NCBI RefSeq assembly: GCF_003987215.1
Contig: NZ_PIPW01000001.1
Span: 496,001-560,000, forward strand
Origin: Pseudidiomarina halophila
GTDB lineage: Bacteria; Pseudomonadota; Gammaproteobacteria; Enterobacterales; Alteromonadaceae
Reading direction: 5' to 3'
DNA length: 64,000 bases
Positions 44,444 to 55,519 of the stretch are shown here, in pieces. The translations under genes were made by a program, and so were the position numbers. The notes beneath the pieces are model-generated. The model did not search any database and was not told the DNA's origin. It was given only the letters and a program-made list of their open reading frames with translations. Within the stretch, counting starts at the first letter, position 1. Every line of letters begins with the position of its first letter.

Positions 44444-44478
44444 AAAAACCGCATTCCATGTAGTTGGGATGCGGTTTT
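44444..44478 (+). terminator. rho-independent terminator of rpsB-tsf
   Basis: AAAAACCGCATTCC (44444-44457) pairs with GGGATGCGGTTTTT starting at 44465, and the T-run continues to about 44482. It begins 37 bases after the tsf stop. pyrH therefore needs its own promoter in the 70 bases that follow; I see only weak candidates there. Confidence 0.85.
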
Positions 44479-44551
44479 TTTTCGCGTAAAGTGAGACCAT
44501 GCGCTTAACGCAATTCAATTTCACCGTTTATGCTGCACAGGGAGCAACCAA

Positions 44552-45310
44552 ATGACCGCAATGACAAAACCGGCCTACCGACGAATTTTACTGAAGCTAA
44601 GTGGCGAAGCATTAATGGGCGAAGAACCCTTTGGTATCGATGCAAAAGTACTCGACCGGATGGCCCATGAAATTAAAGAACTGGTAGAACTCGGTGTACA
44701 GGTTGGCCTGGTCATCGGTGGCGGTAACCTGTTCCGCGGTGAAGGTTTAGCGAAGGCGGGTATGAACCGGGTGGTCGGCGACCATATGGGGATGCTGGCG
44801 ACCGTGATGAACGGTTTAGCCATGCGCGATGCATTGCATCGGGCATTTGTAAACGCGCGCTTAATGTCAGCAATTGAACTTAACGGCGTATGCGATAGTT
44901 ACAATTGGGCTGATGCGATTAGTTTACTCAAGTCAGGCCGGGTTGTGATTTTCTGTGCTGGTACCGGAAATCCGTTTTTTACAACGGATTCGGCGGCTTG
45001 CTTGCGCGGCATCGAAATTGAAGCCGAGTTGGTTTTGAAAGGCACCAAGGTTGATGGCGTTTACTCAGCAGATCCAAATACTGACAGCAATGCACAACTC
45101 TATCCGCAAATCAGTTATAATGATGTACTGCAACAACAATTGAAAGTGATGGACCTTGCTGCATTCACCCTGGCACGCGATCATAAATTACCGATTCGGG
45201 TATTTAATATGAATAAGCCAGGCGCACTGCGAGCGGTGATTATGGGCTCAGAAGAGGGCACCTTAATCGCCAGCGACGAAATGCTTGAACGGTTGTCATC
45301 AAGAATTTAA
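44552..45310 (+). CDS. pyrH: UMP kinase
   Basis: 252 aa, amino-acid kinase fold. It phosphorylates UMP to UDP. The ATP/UMP-binding glycine loops [11 protein letters not shown] (about 57-67) and [17 protein letters not shown] (about 137-153) and the [14 protein letters not shown] segment (about 163-176) are conserved. GGGAGC lies about 9 bases before the ATG. The length slightly exceeds E. coli (241) because of a short N-terminal extension; the fourth codon is also ATG and could be the start. Confidence 0.96.
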   Translation: MTAMTKPAYRRILLKLSGEALMGEEPFGIDAKVLDRMAHEIKELVELGVQVGLVIGGGNLFRGEGLAKAGMNRVVGDHMGMLATVMNGLAMRDALHRAFVNARLMSAIELNGVCDSYNWADAISLLKSGRVVIFCAGTGNPFFTTDSAACLRGIEIEAELVLKGTKVDGVYSADPNTDSNAQLYPQISYNDVLQQQLKVMDLAAFTLARDHKLPIRVFNMNKPGALRAVIMGSEEGTLIASDEMLERLSSRI

Positions 45311-45323
45311 AAGGGAAAGTACA

Positions 45324-45881
45324 GTGATTAACGAAATTAAATTAGATGCCAAACAACGCATGGAAAAAACAGTTGAATCCTTGCGTTCACAAATCTCAAA
45401 AGTCCGCACCGGCCGTGCACACCCAAGTATACTTGATAGTGTGACGGTGAATTATTACGGTGTCGAAACACCGCTGAAGCAGCTTGCTAATATTACCATT
45501 GAAGATTCGCGTACTTTAGCTCTTACGGTATTTGATAAGTCATCAAGTGGTGCTGTTGAAAAAGCCATCATGACTTCTGATCTGGGCTTGAATCCAGCTG
45601 CGGCAGGAGCTGTTATTCGTATTCCATTACCTGCATTGACGGAAGAACGTCGCCGCGATCTGGTGAAAATTGTTCGAGCTGAAGCTGAACAAGGTCGCGT
45701 GGCGATCCGCAACATCCGTCGTGATGCCAACAGCGATCTGAAAGAACTGCTGAAAGAAAAAGAAATTACTGAAGATGAAGAACATCGCGGTAACGAAGAA
45801 ATCCAGAAATTGACAGATACTTTCGTAGCAAAAATCGATGACTTATTGGCGGATAAAGAACGCGACTTGATGGAAGTCTAA
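45324..45881 (+). CDS. frr: ribosome recycling factor
   Basis: 185 aa, exactly the E. coli length when begun at GTG 45324-45326, which has AAGGGAAAG 7 bases upstream. The open frame extends further upstream into pyrH but not with family sequence. RRF splits post-termination ribosomes with EF-G. Conserved: [15 protein letters not shown] (about 27-41), [14 protein letters not shown] and [14 protein letters not shown] (about 103-116). It lies 13 bases after pyrH. Confidence 0.96.
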   Translation: MINEIKLDAKQRMEKTVESLRSQISKVRTGRAHPSILDSVTVNYYGVETPLKQLANITIEDSRTLALTVFDKSSSGAVEKAIMTSDLGLNPAAAGAVIRIPLPALTEERRRDLVKIVRAEAEQGRVAIRNIRRDANSDLKELLKEKEITEDEEHRGNEEIQKLTDTFVAKIDDLLADKERDLMEV

Positions 45882-45900
45882 TTCACCGCTTTATCTCTCA

Positions 45901-45930
45901 TTGGTTCCAGGCGCCGTGTTCGGTTACACT
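45901..45930 (+). promoter_or_regulatory. candidate uppS promoter overlapping the frr terminator
   Basis: TTGGTT (45901-45906) and TACACT (45925-45930) are 18 bases apart. The -10 lies in the loop of the frr terminator hairpin, and transcription would begin about 25 bases before the uppS ATG, past most of the stem. Confidence 0.4.
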
Positions 45931-45950
45931 CGCACGGCGTTTTTATTTTT
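45911..45950 (+). terminator. rho-independent terminator after frr
   Basis: CGCCGTG (45912-45918) pairs perfectly with CACGGCG (45933-45939) across a 14-base loop, followed by TTTTTATTTTT. It separates pyrH-frr from the uppS-lpxB run. Confidence 0.8.
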
Positions 45951-45962
45951 ACGGCAGCGCGA

Positions 45963-46736
45963 ATGGAAACTATCGATTTCGAACAAATCAGGCTACCCAA
46001 ACATGTCGCTATCATCATGGATGGTAATGGTAGATGGGCACAGTTACGCGGTAAGCATCGCACCTTCGGGCATAAAGCCGGCGCTGAAGCAGTTCGCCGG
46101 GCTGTTACCTTTGCCCGACAAAAGGGAATTCAATCGCTGACGCTGTTCGCGTTTAGCAGCGAAAACTGGAAACGACCGCAACAGGAAGTTTCCGTGCTGA
46201 TGGACTTATTTTTTACTGTCCTTAAGCGAGAAGTAAAAAAACTACATAAACACAATGTGCGGTTGCGAATTATTGGTGACAAACAAGCGTTTTCCGATAA
46301 GTTGCAGCAACGCATTGCTGAAGCCGAAGCTCTGACCGCAGCAAATACCGCCTTAACCTTGAACATCGCCGCCAACTATGGTGGTCGTTGGGACATTGCC
46401 CACGCCGCAAAGCAGTTGGCGGAAGCGGTGCAAGCAGGTAAGCTAAGTGTTGAAGATATTTCTGAGGACAAGCTTGCTGACAAGCTTTGTTTAGCCGAGC
46501 AACCGGCGCCGGACTTACTCATCCGGACCGGGGGCGAGCACCGGGTAAGCAACTTTTTATTGTGGCAGCTTGCTTATGCCGAGTTCTACTTTGCCGATGT
46601 GTTATGGCCCGACTTTGACGAGCACGCGTTTGCGCGTGCCATAGCCGACTTTAGTTGTCGTGAGCGGCGGTTTGGCCTAACCAGTGCACAGGTACAACAA
46701 GCCATCCTCGATACTGATGTAACTACTGGGGAGTAA
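45963..46736 (+). CDS. uppS: undecaprenyl diphosphate synthase
   Basis: 257 aa, cis-prenyltransferase. It makes the C55 lipid carrier precursor for peptidoglycan from FPP and IPP. The catalytic [13 protein letters not shown] (about 14-26, Asp in MDGNG), [11 protein letters not shown] (about 64-74) and [20 protein letters not shown] (about 193-212) are intact; the His in GGEHR replaces the more usual Gln. It starts 13 bases beyond the T-run of the frr terminator. Confidence 0.96.
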   Translation: METIDFEQIRLPKHVAIIMDGNGRWAQLRGKHRTFGHKAGAEAVRRAVTFARQKGIQSLTLFAFSSENWKRPQQEVSVLMDLFFTVLKREVKKLHKHNVRLRIIGDKQAFSDKLQQRIAEAEALTAANTALTLNIAANYGGRWDIAHAAKQLAEAVQAGKLSVEDISEDKLADKLCLAEQPAPDLLIRTGGEHRVSNFLLWQLAYAEFYFADVLWPDFDEHAFARAIADFSCRERRFGLTSAQVQQAILDTDVTTGE

Positions 46737-46738
46737 GC

Positions 46739-47602
46739 GTGTTAAAACAACGTCTGATAACAGCTCTCATTCTTCTACCCCTAGCGTTGTACTGTGTTTT
46801 TGGTCTCGCATTAGAGTGGTTTGCGGCCGTCATCACTGTGGTGATGATTGGCGCTGCATGGGAATGGTCGCCGATCATGGGTCTGAAACGCCCCCTAAGC
46901 CGGGTGCTCTATACCTTATCGGTAGGCCTGGCGCTGGCGGGATTACAGTGGTGGATCCCACTTTCACAGATCTGGCAAGCTGAACAGCTTCACCCCGTTT
47001 ATTTCTGGCTGCTGATCGCTGGCGGCGGTTGGTGGGCAATCGCCACATTGCTGGTATTAAATTACCCCGGAAGCCGGCGTTTGTGGTCGCGAACGCGTTC
47101 GATTGTAGGCGTGTTTGGCTATTTAACCTTAATTCCTGCGGCGGCCGGTATGTTTGCCGTCCGTTCACTAAATTATACGACGGAGCCGTTATTTGGTGGT
47201 TTCGTTCTGTTGTTCATTTTGCTGTTGGTTTGGGCGGCCGATGTTGGTGCTTATTTCGCCGGTGTGCGCTATGGCCGCAATAAACTTATGCCAGCCGTTA
47301 GTCCGGGAAAAACCATGGAAGGCCTATGTGGCGGTGTTGCGTTAGCATTCGTGGTGATGATGGTGGTCGCCCAGTGGATACAGGTCCCGGCTGCGGATTA
47401 CAGTGGCTTTTATTTTACCGGATTATTAACCGTGGTGGTTTCAGTATTTGGTGATTTAACTGAAAGTATGTTCAAGCGCTGTGCTGGAGTAAAAGACAGT
47501 GGCGCTTTGCTGCCGGGTCATGGTGGATTACTGGACCGTATCGATAGCCTTACCGCCGCCTTACCTGTCTTTACCCTCGCTTATTTATGGTTACTGCTAT
47601 GA
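46739..47602 (+). CDS. cdsA: phosphatidate cytidylyltransferase
   Basis: 287 aa, about eight membrane segments. It makes CDP-diacylglycerol for phospholipid synthesis at the inner membrane. The C-terminal family signature is complete: [21 protein letters not shown], then [14 protein letters not shown] (about 228-270), with the KD and DR acidic pairs. Start codon GTG (46739-46741), GGGAG 6 bases before it, two bases after the uppS stop. It overlaps dxr by 4 bases. Confidence 0.96.
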   Translation: MLKQRLITALILLPLALYCVFGLALEWFAAVITVVMIGAAWEWSPIMGLKRPLSRVLYTLSVGLALAGLQWWIPLSQIWQAEQLHPVYFWLLIAGGGWWAIATLLVLNYPGSRRLWSRTRSIVGVFGYLTLIPAAAGMFAVRSLNYTTEPLFGGFVLLFILLLVWAADVGAYFAGVRYGRNKLMPAVSPGKTMEGLCGGVALAFVVMMVVAQWIQVPAADYSGFYFTGLLTVVVSVFGDLTESMFKRCAGVKDSGALLPGHGGLLDRIDSLTAALPVFTLAYLWLLL

Positions 47603-48807
47603 TGCACCGGCTTTGCCTTCTTGGTGCAACCGGTTCAATCGGCGCAAGCACCTTAGCAGTATTACGGCAACAACCGCAGCGTTTTAAGTTATATGCGGTA
47701 ACAGCACACAGCAATGTCGAACAGTTGCTGGCGATTTGCCAGGAGTTCCAACCGGAAGTGGCCGTCATGGTTGATGAACAGGCGGCACAGCGACTGGCAG
47801 CAGCCTTAACTCATTCGACGACGCGCGTCCTGAGCGGCGCCAAAGCCGTCGCTGAAATAGCTGCCGATAGCCATAGCGATACAGTTATGGCGGCAATTGT
47901 CGGGGGCGCTGGGCTAGTACCTACGTTTGCTGCCGTGCGCGCGGGCAAACGGGTTTTGTTGGCAAACAAAGAAGCGCTGGTAATGTCGGGCCAACTCTTT
48001 ATTGATGCTGCAGCGGCGAGTGGAGCACAAATCCTACCCGTAGACAGTGAGCACAACGCCATTTTTCAGTGTTTGCCCGGCGCAGTACAAGACCAGTTGG
48101 GGCATTGTGACCTCAGCGGCGCGGGGATTCACAAAATTCTGTTGACCGGCTCCGGCGGGCCCTTTCGCGATCTGCCGTTGACGGAGCTCGCGCAACAAAC
48201 TCCTGCCGCGGCGTGTGCCCATCCGAACTGGGATATGGGGCAAAAGATTTCAGTCGATTCTGCCACCATGATGAATAAAGGGTTGGAGTATATTGAAGCC
48301 CGCTGGCTGTTTAATTGTACCGCCGAGCAGCTTGATGTGGTACTGCACCCACAGAGCGTCATTCATTCGATGGTCAGCTATGCTGACGGTTCGGTTCTGG
48401 CGCAAATGGGACAACCGGATATGCGTACTCCTATCGCGCACTGCTTAAGTTATCCTGAACGGATTTCGAGTGGAGTAAAACCGCTGGATTTCTTAACTAT
48501 CGGCAATTTAAGTTTTGCAGCCGCAGACAGCGCGCGTTACCCTTGCCTCGATTTGGCCATGCAGGCATGTTGGCAAGGGCAATGGGCGACCACCACACTC
48601 AATGCAGCGAATGAAGTTGCCGTTGCTGCTTTTTTGGCGGAACAGATTAAATTCACCTCGATTGCGACTATCTGTGCAGAGGTGATCGAGCAGGTACAGC
48701 GAGCGAATAACGTGACTGCATTGAACTCCATCGATGCAATTTTGTCTCTTGATGGTCAAGCGCGTGCCTATGCACGTGAACGAATTAAACGGGTTGAGAC
48801 ATGCTAG
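47599..48807 (+). CDS. dxr: 1-deoxy-D-xylulose-5-phosphate reductoisomerase
   Basis: 402 aa (E. coli 398). It converts DXP to MEP with NADPH in isoprenoid synthesis, the pathway that feeds UppS. The NADPH loop [13 protein letters not shown] (6-18), metal/substrate residues in [11 protein letters not shown] (about 148), the flexible loop GSGGPFRD and [23 protein letters not shown] in two stretches (about 207-231) are present. The start is ATG 47599 (ATGA overlap with cdsA), giving the family N-terminus MMHRLCLLG; the next codon is also ATG. Confidence 0.95.
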   Translation: MMHRLCLLGATGSIGASTLAVLRQQPQRFKLYAVTAHSNVEQLLAICQEFQPEVAVMVDEQAAQRLAAALTHSTTRVLSGAKAVAEIAADSHSDTVMAAIVGGAGLVPTFAAVRAGKRVLLANKEALVMSGQLFIDAAAASGAQILPVDSEHNAIFQCLPGAVQDQLGHCDLSGAGIHKILLTGSGGPFRDLPLTELAQQTPAAACAHPNWDMGQKISVDSATMMNKGLEYIEARWLFNCTAEQLDVVLHPQSVIHSMVSYADGSVLAQMGQPDMRTPIAHCLSYPERISSGVKPLDFLTIGNLSFAAADSARYPCLDLAMQACWQGQWATTTLNAANEVAVAAFLAEQIKFTSIATICAEVIEQVQRANNVTALNSIDAILSLDGQARAYARERIKRVETC

Positions 48808-50156
48808 ATATTATTTGGTCACTTGGGGCATTTATTGTCACGCTGGGCGTGCTGGTGACCTTTCATGAATTTGGTCACTTCTGGGTCGCGCGCAAGTGTG
48901 GGGTAAAAGTACTCACTTTCTCCGTCGGCTTTGGCAAAGCGTTTTGGCAACGCCGGGGCAAGGACGGCACCCTTTATCAGCTGAGTCGTATTCCCCTTGG
49001 TGGCTATGTACGCATGCTCGACGAGCGGGTCGATGATGTGTCAGCCGCCGATCGCGATAAAAGCTTCAATTCGAAATCTGTAGCTAAGCGGGCGGCGATT
49101 GTGGCAGCGGGTCCTGTAGCTAACTTTATTTTGGCAATTGTGGTGTTGTGGGGCATGTTTCTGATTGGCGTGCCTTCGGTCAAGCCTATGCTCGGAAGTA
49201 TCACGCCTGACTCAGTTGCAGCGCAGGCTGAATGGCCAACCCCGAGTGAAGTTGTGGCCGTCAATGGCACCGAAACCGTGGACTGGCAACAAGTGAATCT
49301 GGCTTTTGCTGCAGCCCTTGGCGACGATACTGCAACGGTAACAGTGGAAGACGAACAACAACGCTTACATACCGTAACGCTTGATATAAGCTCGTGGCGC
49401 TTGAGCGAAGAACAGATACCAACGTTTATGGCGCTGGGTTTACAACCCTACCAGCCTGAAGTCTTCACTGAACTTGCGTATATACAGGAGAACTCACCGG
49501 CTGCAGCGGCAGGCTTGCAGGAAGGGGATAAAATTCTCGCGTTCGATGGAACTCTCATGCGCGATTGGTCTCAAATACGAGATGCAATCATGGCGGCGCC
49601 AGGAGCATCGGTTGAGCTAACGATTGAAAGGCAACAACAGCAGCTGACTGTGCCGGTGGAAATCGGCGAACGAGAGGTGGCAGGAGAAAACTATGGTTTT
49701 CTCGGAGTGGAACCTCGTCGCGAAGCCTATCCGGAAGCGTATCGATTTGTACAACAATACGGTATAGTGGATGGCCTAGTGAAAGGTGCTGAACGCACCT
49801 GGGGGTTAATGGTCCTCAGTGTGCAAATGATTGGCAAATTGATTACCGGAACAGTATCGGTCACAAATCTAAGTGGCCCGGTAGCAATCGCAGAGGGTGC
49901 AGGTGTTTCTGCGAGCTATGGATTGGTTTACTTTTTAGGGTTTCTCGCGCTAATCAGTGTTAATCTCGGTATCATTAATCTGGTACCCTTACCGATGCTT
50001 GATGGCGGGCATTTAATGTTCCTCGCGATTGAAAGTGTTCGTAAGAAAGCGGTCTCGGAACGAGTCCAGGAGATTAGTTACCGTATAGGTGGCGCACTGA
50101 TTTTTGCACTGATGGCAATTGCAATCAGCAATGATGTTTTGCGATTACTTCGGTGA
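48801..50156 (+). CDS. rseP: RIP metalloprotease RseP (site-2 protease)
   Basis: 451 aa inner-membrane zinc protease. RseP cleaves the anti-sigma factor RseA in the sigma-E envelope-stress cascade and trims signal peptides. Zinc motif HEFGH at residues 22-26 in TM1; the third ligand in [12 protein letters not shown] (LDG near 400). Two PDZ domains lie between (about 120-200 and 225-300, the latter with [16 protein letters not shown]). Four membrane segments are predicted. It overlaps dxr by 7 bases and precedes bamA by 35. Confidence 0.95.
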   Translation: MLDIIWSLGAFIVTLGVLVTFHEFGHFWVARKCGVKVLTFSVGFGKAFWQRRGKDGTLYQLSRIPLGGYVRMLDERVDDVSAADRDKSFNSKSVAKRAAIVAAGPVANFILAIVVLWGMFLIGVPSVKPMLGSITPDSVAAQAEWPTPSEVVAVNGTETVDWQQVNLAFAAALGDDTATVTVEDEQQRLHTVTLDISSWRLSEEQIPTFMALGLQPYQPEVFTELAYIQENSPAAAAGLQEGDKILAFDGTLMRDWSQIRDAIMAAPGASVELTIERQQQQLTVPVEIGEREVAGENYGFLGVEPRREAYPEAYRFVQQYGIVDGLVKGAERTWGLMVLSVQMIGKLITGTVSVTNLSGPVAIAEGAGVSASYGLVYFLGFLALISVNLGIINLVPLPMLDGGHLMFLAIESVRKKAVSERVQEISYRIGGALIFALMAIAISNDVLRLLR

Positions 50157-50191
50157 GAATAAATTTACAATAAACAAATAAGTAGCACAGA

Positions 50192-52678
50192 ATGACGTTG
50201 AAAAAGCTATTTTTAAGTGCCCTTGTAGCGGGTGCTGCATTACCAGCCTACAGTGCTGACGAATTTGTCGTAGAAGATATTCGGGTTCGCGGTTTACAGC
50301 GTGTCGCTTTAGGCGCTGCTTTAACCTACATTCCTATTCGCGTTGGCGACAGTGTTGATAGTGAGAACATTCAAACCTCTATTCGCGCATTGTACTCCTC
50401 GACGCATTTTAACGACATCGTCGTGCGTCGTGTCGGTGACACTTTAGTTTTCGAAGTGACTGAGCGTCCGACCATTAGTGCCATCGAATTTGATGGTAAT
50501 AGTGATATTAAAGATGAACAGTTGGTCCAGAGCTTGACTGATCAGGGCATCATCGAAGGTGAGCCCCTTGATCTGACGACGATTTCCAGCATTGAAACTG
50601 GCCTGGAAGACTTCTATCACTCTATCGGTAAGTATAGCGCCGAGGTCAACGTCAATATCATCAAGTTGCCGCGTAATCGCGTGCGACTTGAAATCGATTT
50701 TGATGAGGGCGAGTCTGCTGAAATTCAGCAAATTAACATCGTCGGCAATAGTATGTTTAGTGACGATGAATTACTCGCGAACCTTGAACTGAAAGATAAG
50801 TTGCCGTGGTGGAATTTCCTCGGCGCGCGTCAATATCAAAAGCAACAGCTTAGCGGTGACCTTGAAACCTTAGAGTCGTTCTATAAAGACCGTGGTTATC
50901 TGACATTCCGCCTTGAGTCTGTGCAAGTTAGTATGACACCTGATCGTTCAGGGGTTTATATCACCCTGAATATCGATGAGGGCGAGATTTTTAATGTCCG
51001 CGAAACCAGCGTGATTGGTGATTTACGTGGGCAGGGTGAAGTCGTGAAGCGACTGACTAAAATCGAACCTGGTACACGTTACAGTGCTGCACAAATTACC
51101 TATCTGGAAGAGCTGGTTGCTAAGGTCTATGGTCGTTACGGCTATGCCTATCCGGAAGTTCGCGCAATCCCTGAAATTGATGAAGAGACCAACGAAGTTG
51201 ATCTTATCTTCTCCGTTGACCCGGGCAAACGGGTTTACGTTAACCGCATCAAATTCCGCGGTAACAGTGTGACCCAGGACGAAGTACTGCGCCGCGAAAT
51301 GCGCCAGTTCGAAGGCGCACCGTTAAACGATGATATGGTCGAGCAGGGCAAAGTTAGGCTTGAACGTCTGGGTTTTTTTGAGACTGTAGAAAGCAGCACC
51401 AATCGCGTAAACGGTCGTGAGGATCTGGTCGATATCGAATATCTGGTTAAGGAACAGCCATCCGGCTCATTCAACTTTATGTTGGGTTACGGTGACTATT
51501 CCAAGTTGCAGATCGGTGTCGGTGTTTCACAGGACAACTTCCTGGGTACAGGTAACCGTGCAGCAATTAACATCAATACCAACCGTTTCAATAAATCCGT
51601 TAGCTTGTCGTACATGGATCGCTATTTCACCAAAGATGGCGTGAACTTGTCAGGACAGGTGTTTATGAGCGAATTTGACGCCGGGCGTCAGGAAAACCTG
51701 ATCCGCTATAACACCAAGCGGATAGGCATTGGCGGTAATCTGAGCTTTCCAATTAACGAAGTGAGCAGTTTAAGCATTGGTGCCATGGCACGTCGTGAAG
51801 AAGTCACTAACGTTGAAGGCTATGAACAGGTTAAACGTTTCTACCAGCCGTACCTGGATGAGCAAAATCCAAACTCTGGTGTAGCGTTCGATATGCTGTC
51901 ACTGGAAGCTGGTTGGCAACGGGTCACACTTAATCGTGGAACTTATCCAACAGCGGGAACGTCAAACCGTATTAATGCGGAAGTTACGGTGCCAGGAAGT
52001 GACATTCGCTATTTCCGGGTGAGCTACGACTTTAAGCATTATTTGCCGATTACCAACGACCATAGCTTTGTATTACTGACACGTTTTAATGTGGGCTACG
52101 GTAACGGTTACGGTTCCGATGACAATGGCAACGATTATATATTCCCGTTCTACGAGAATTTCCGTATTGGCGGTAAAGACGATTTACGTGGTTTTGAAGC
52201 CAATACTGTAGGGCCACGTGCTGTCTACCGTTATCCGGACTCGATCTCAGGACCGCCGAACTATTACGGTATTCCAAGTGATTTGCCAGTTGGTCCTGGT
52301 GCTGATACGTTAGCAGTGAGTCAGTACTCAGTAGGCGGTAACGCTATGTACACCGGCGGTATCGAATTAATTGTACCGACACCTTTTGTTAACGAAGAGA
52401 CCAAGAACTCAGTTCGTACCAGTATCTATGTTGACGTAGGTAGCGTTTGGGATACAGAATTCCAATACGAAGAGTTCAGTCAGTTAGAACAAACCGGGAA
52501 CCCGGATTTCCGTTTGTATGACTTTAGTTCACCGAGTTTATATCGGGCGTCTGCAGGTATAGCCGTACAATGGATATCACCTATGGGCCCATTGACCTTT
52601 GCTTTAGGTCGTCCAATCAAGACCTACGAGGGCGATCGTACGCAATCATTTAGTTTCAACTTTGGCACGACGTTCTAA
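50192..52678 (+). CDS. bamA: outer membrane protein assembly factor BamA
   Basis: 828 aa. A signal peptide (1-22, cleavage after AYS) is followed by five POTRA domains (about 24-425), beginning with [20 protein letters not shown], and a 16-strand barrel (about 430-828). The barrel includes the conserved loop-6 type motif in [18 protein letters not shown] (about 658-675, RGF) and ends with FNFGTTF, a C-terminal beta-signal with terminal Phe. BamA folds outer-membrane proteins. The Shine-Dalgarno is weak. Followed by skp. Confidence 0.97.
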   Translation: MTLKKLFLSALVAGAALPAYSADEFVVEDIRVRGLQRVALGAALTYIPIRVGDSVDSENIQTSIRALYSSTHFNDIVVRRVGDTLVFEVTERPTISAIEFDGNSDIKDEQLVQSLTDQGIIEGEPLDLTTISSIETGLEDFYHSIGKYSAEVNVNIIKLPRNRVRLEIDFDEGESAEIQQINIVGNSMFSDDELLANLELKDKLPWWNFLGARQYQKQQLSGDLETLESFYKDRGYLTFRLESVQVSMTPDRSGVYITLNIDEGEIFNVRETSVIGDLRGQGEVVKRLTKIEPGTRYSAAQITYLEELVAKVYGRYGYAYPEVRAIPEIDEETNEVDLIFSVDPGKRVYVNRIKFRGNSVTQDEVLRREMRQFEGAPLNDDMVEQGKVRLERLGFFETVESSTNRVNGREDLVDIEYLVKEQPSGSFNFMLGYGDYSKLQIGVGVSQDNFLGTGNRAAININTNRFNKSVSLSYMDRYFTKDGVNLSGQVFMSEFDAGRQENLIRYNTKRIGIGGNLSFPINEVSSLSIGAMARREEVTNVEGYEQVKRFYQPYLDEQNPNSGVAFDMLSLEAGWQRVTLNRGTYPTAGTSNRINAEVTVPGSDIRYFRVSYDFKHYLPITNDHSFVLLTRFNVGYGNGYGSDDNGNDYIFPFYENFRIGGKDDLRGFEANTVGPRAVYRYPDSISGPPNYYGIPSDLPVGPGADTLAVSQYSVGGNAMYTGGIELIVPTPFVNEETKNSVRTSIYVDVGSVWDTEFQYEEFSQLEQTGNPDFRLYDFSSPSLYRASAGIAVQWISPMGPLTFALGRPIKTYEGDRTQSFSFNFGTTF

Positions 52679-52731
52679 TAAGTAAGAATAATACGTCGGG
52701 CTATTACATTTTGAAGAACAGGAGTATTCAC

Positions 52732-53247
52732 GTGAAAGTATTAATGAAAACCACAGTTGCAGCAGCACTTTTATCTACAGCATTTTTTGCCAACGCTGCT
52801 GAAGCACAGCAAAAAATCGGCTTTGTCAGCATGCAGAATGTGTTCCAACAGCTGCCACAAGCACAGCAAATTTCTGAGCGTTTGCAACAAGAGTTCGCTG
52901 ATGATTTTGCTGCATTGGAGAAAATGACAACCGAGCTACAAGGCCTGCAGGAAAAAGCCGAGCGTGATGCGCAAATCATGTCTCCGACTGAGCGTCTCGA
53001 AATTAGCCGTGAAATCGAAATGCTGGAAACACGTCGTCAACTTAAGTACAAAGCACTTCGTGAAGACAGTGAACGCCGTCAGCAGGAAGAGCGTAACAAG
53101 CTTATGCGTGACATCGTCCGTGAAGCACAGACCGTTGCACAAGCGGAAGGTTACGACATGGTATTGAACGATGGTTCAGTCCTTTACGCTGGTGAAGAGC
53201 TTGACCTTACCGATGAAGTTATTGCGAAAATGACTGGCGGAAACTAA
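52732..53247 (+). CDS. skp: periplasmic chaperone Skp/OmpH
   Basis: 171 aa from GTG 52732-52734, which has CAGGAG spaced 7 bases upstream; the ATG four codons later would be too far from it. A signal peptide (hydrophobic 8-20, cleavage near ANA/AEA) leads to the mature chaperone beginning QQKIGFVSMQNVFQQLP, with a long charged coiled-coil (about 50-130) forming the tentacle. Skp shields unfolded outer-membrane proteins on the way to BamA, whose gene is just upstream. Confidence 0.94.
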   Translation: MKVLMKTTVAAALLSTAFFANAAEAQQKIGFVSMQNVFQQLPQAQQISERLQQEFADDFAALEKMTTELQGLQEKAERDAQIMSPTERLEISREIEMLETRRQLKYKALREDSERRQQEERNKLMRDIVREAQTVAQAEGYDMVLNDGSVLYAGEELDLTDEVIAKMTGGN

Positions 53248-53252
53248 GTCAG

Positions 53253-54272
53253 ATGCAGCAACAAACTTTGCAACAATTAGCATCGGTGATTGATGCTGAG
53301 ATTGTCGGTGATGAGCAGCAGTTTATCACCGGCGTTGCAACTCTTGCCTCGGCCAAGCCGGGGCAAATTGCATTTTTAGCCAACGAAAAATATCGTTCTC
53401 AGCTTGAAGCAACCAAGGCCAGCGCGGTTATTGTTGCGCCGAACGTTGAATTGCCGAAAGGGTTATCCGCGTTAGTGACGAAAAACCCCTATGCTGGGTT
53501 TGCCAAAATCGCGCAACAGCTGGATACCACACCCAAGGCAGCGCAGGGCATTGATCCTTCGGCTCAGATCGCCAGCAGTGCTGAACTCGGTGCTGGTGTT
53601 GCTATTGGCCCATTAACCATTATCGCGGACAACGTGGTAATTGGCGACAATGTGCAAATTGGCGCCGGCAGTTATATCGGTCCCGGGGTTAAGATTCAGG
53701 CAAACACTAAGATTTGGCAGCAGGTAGTGATTTACCATAACTGTGAAATTGGTGCGGACTGTTTGATCCATAGTGGTGTCGTTATAGGTGCAGATGGTTT
53801 TGGTTGGGCGAACGAAGCCGGCAAGTGGGTTAAGATCCCGCAGCTTGGCCGGGTGATTATTCATGATCGCGTCGATATTGGTGCCAATACCACTATTGAT
53901 CGTGGCGCACTAGATGACACCATTATCAGCAGTGGCTGTATAATCGATAATCAGTGCCAGATCGCTCATAATGTGTTTATTGATGAAGACACAGCGATAG
54001 CCGGTTGCACCGTGCTTGCGGGTAGTTGCCGAATTGGCAAACGCTGCCTAATCGGTGGCGCAACGGCGATTAACGGCCACATTGAGATTTGTGACGATGT
54101 CCAAATCAGCGGTTTTTCGATGGTTATCAAAGGCATCACTGAACCCGGTGTGTACGCGTCAGGAATTCCGGCGGCACCGCATCGCGAATGGCGCCGTAAT
54201 GGTGCGCGTTATCGTCAGCTTGATGATTTGTTCCAACGCGTCAAAACAATCGAGAAAAAACTCGCCGATTAA
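53253..54272 (+). CDS. lpxD: UDP-3-O-acylglucosamine N-acyltransferase
   Basis: 339 aa. LpxD adds the second hydroxyacyl chain in lipid A synthesis. The N-terminal uridine-binding domain (about 1-100, with [24 protein letters not shown] in two parts) precedes a left-handed beta-helix of hexapeptides (about 100-300), with the catalytic His in [26 protein letters not shown] (about 235). A helical C-terminus ends the protein. It starts 5 bases after skp. Confidence 0.96.
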   Translation: MQQQTLQQLASVIDAEIVGDEQQFITGVATLASAKPGQIAFLANEKYRSQLEATKASAVIVAPNVELPKGLSALVTKNPYAGFAKIAQQLDTTPKAAQGIDPSAQIASSAELGAGVAIGPLTIIADNVVIGDNVQIGAGSYIGPGVKIQANTKIWQQVVIYHNCEIGADCLIHSGVVIGADGFGWANEAGKWVKIPQLGRVIIHDRVDIGANTTIDRGALDDTIISSGCIIDNQCQIAHNVFIDEDTAIAGCTVLAGSCRIGKRCLIGGATAINGHIEICDDVQISGFSMVIKGITEPGVYASGIPAAPHREWRRNGARYRQLDDLFQRVKTIEKKLAD

Positions 54273-54295
54273 ATTCAATAATTGGAGATCCAATT

Positions 54296-54751
54296 TTGTC
54301 TGCCTCTGACTCAGCTTTTAATATTCAAGAAATTATGCGGTTGTTACCGCATCGTTATCCTTTTTTACTGGTCGACAAAGTCATCAGTTGTGATGCACAA
54401 ACGCAAATTCATGCGGTGAAAAATATCACCGTAAATGAAGACTTATTTAATGGTCACTTCCCTGGTAACCCGATTTTTCCGGGCGTACTGATTCTGGAGG
54501 CGTTAGCCCAGGCTGCCGGTCTGTTAGGTTTTAAAATCACCGAAAGCAAGCCCGGAGCCAATGACCTATACTTATTCGCAGGCGTCGATAACGCGCGTTT
54601 TAAGCGTCAGGTCATTCCCGGTGACGCGCTGCATTTGCATGTGACTTTTGAAAAGGAACGTCGCGGTATATGGGTGTTCAAGGGAAGAGCTGAAGTCGAC
54701 GGTCAACTGGCCTGCAGTGCCGATATCATTTGCGCGAGAAGAGAAACTTAA
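54296..54751 (+). CDS. fabZ: 3-hydroxyacyl-[acyl-carrier-protein] dehydratase FabZ
   Basis: 151 aa hot-dog fold. It dehydrates 3-hydroxyacyl-ACP in fatty-acid synthesis. [14 protein letters not shown] (about 16-29), the catalytic His in [12 protein letters not shown] (about 55-66) and the Glu in [11 protein letters not shown] (about 70) are present. The start is an unusual TTG (54296-54298) with TTGGAGA 8 bases upstream; the first internal ATG is after IQEI and would remove part of the family N-terminus. Confidence 0.95.
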   Translation: MSASDSAFNIQEIMRLLPHRYPFLLVDKVISCDAQTQIHAVKNITVNEDLFNGHFPGNPIFPGVLILEALAQAAGLLGFKITESKPGANDLYLFAGVDNARFKRQVIPGDALHLHVTFEKERRGIWVFKGRAEVDGQLACSADIICARRET

Positions 54752-55516
54752 GTGATTCATTCAACAGCGATTATTGATAGTAAAGCCGTAATTGGAAAGA
54801 ACGTCGAGATCGGCCCTTACAGCATTGTCGGGGCCGATGTCGTGATTGGTGATGATTGCTGGATAGGTCCGCATGTGGTACTTAAAGGCCCGACGGTCCT
54901 GGGCAAAGGTAACCGCATCTTTCAGTTCGCTTCAGTTGGCGAAGATTGCCAGGACAAAAAGTATAATGGCGAACCCACCCGGCTTGAAATTGGCGATAAC
55001 AATGTCATTCGCGAATGTGTCACTATTCATCGCGGCACGGTTCAGGATCAAAGCCTTACCAGAATTGGCAGCAATAACTTACTCATGGCTTATGTGCATG
55101 TGGCTCATGATTGCATCGTCGGTGATAACGTGATTCTTGCCAACAATACAACTCTTGCTGGTCACGTGCATGTTGGCGACTGGGCAATTTTGGGCGGCTT
55201 TACCGGCGTCCACCAGTTCTGCCATATTGGTGAGCATGCATTTACCGCAGTGAACTCTGTGGTGGTGCAGGATGTTCCCCCTTATGTCATGGCGCAGGGG
55301 CATAACGCAGTACCCCGTACCATTAACAGCGAAGGCTTAAAACGCCGCGGCTTTAGCAAAGAGCAGGTCATGACGATAAAACGCGCCTTTAAGACGCTGT
55401 ATCGGAAAGGCCTTACTGTTGATGAAGCAGTCCACGAAATGAAAACCTGGCAAGCCGAAGAACTCAATGAATTGATTCGTTTTGTCCAGCATAGCTCCCG
55501 CGGCATTATTCGTTAA
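54752..55516 (+). CDS. lpxA: acyl-[ACP]-UDP-N-acetylglucosamine O-acyltransferase
   Basis: 254 aa (E. coli 262). First step of lipid A synthesis. A hexapeptide left-handed beta-helix begins at IHSTAIIDSKAVIGKNVEIG and contains the catalytic His in MAYVHVAHDCIVGDN (about 117-124). The C-terminal helical domain starts near RTINSEGLKRRGFS (about 190). Start codon GTG (54752-54754) follows the fabZ stop with no gap. Confidence 0.96.
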   Translation: MIHSTAIIDSKAVIGKNVEIGPYSIVGADVVIGDDCWIGPHVVLKGPTVLGKGNRIFQFASVGEDCQDKKYNGEPTRLEIGDNNVIRECVTIHRGTVQDQSLTRIGSNNLLMAYVHVAHDCIVGDNVILANNTTLAGHVHVGDWAILGGFTGVHQFCHIGEHAFTAVNSVVVQDVPPYVMAQGHNAVPRTINSEGLKRRGFSKEQVMTIKRAFKTLYRKGLTVDEAVHEMKTWQAEELNELIRFVQHSSRGIIR

Positions 55517-55519
55517 CCA

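Noticed and set aside
43523-44524. 333-codon ORF antisense to tsf
   Set aside because: It is the reverse complement of a certain EF-Ts gene, with Phe/Asn/Ser-rich sequence typical of antisense reading and no ribosome-binding site.
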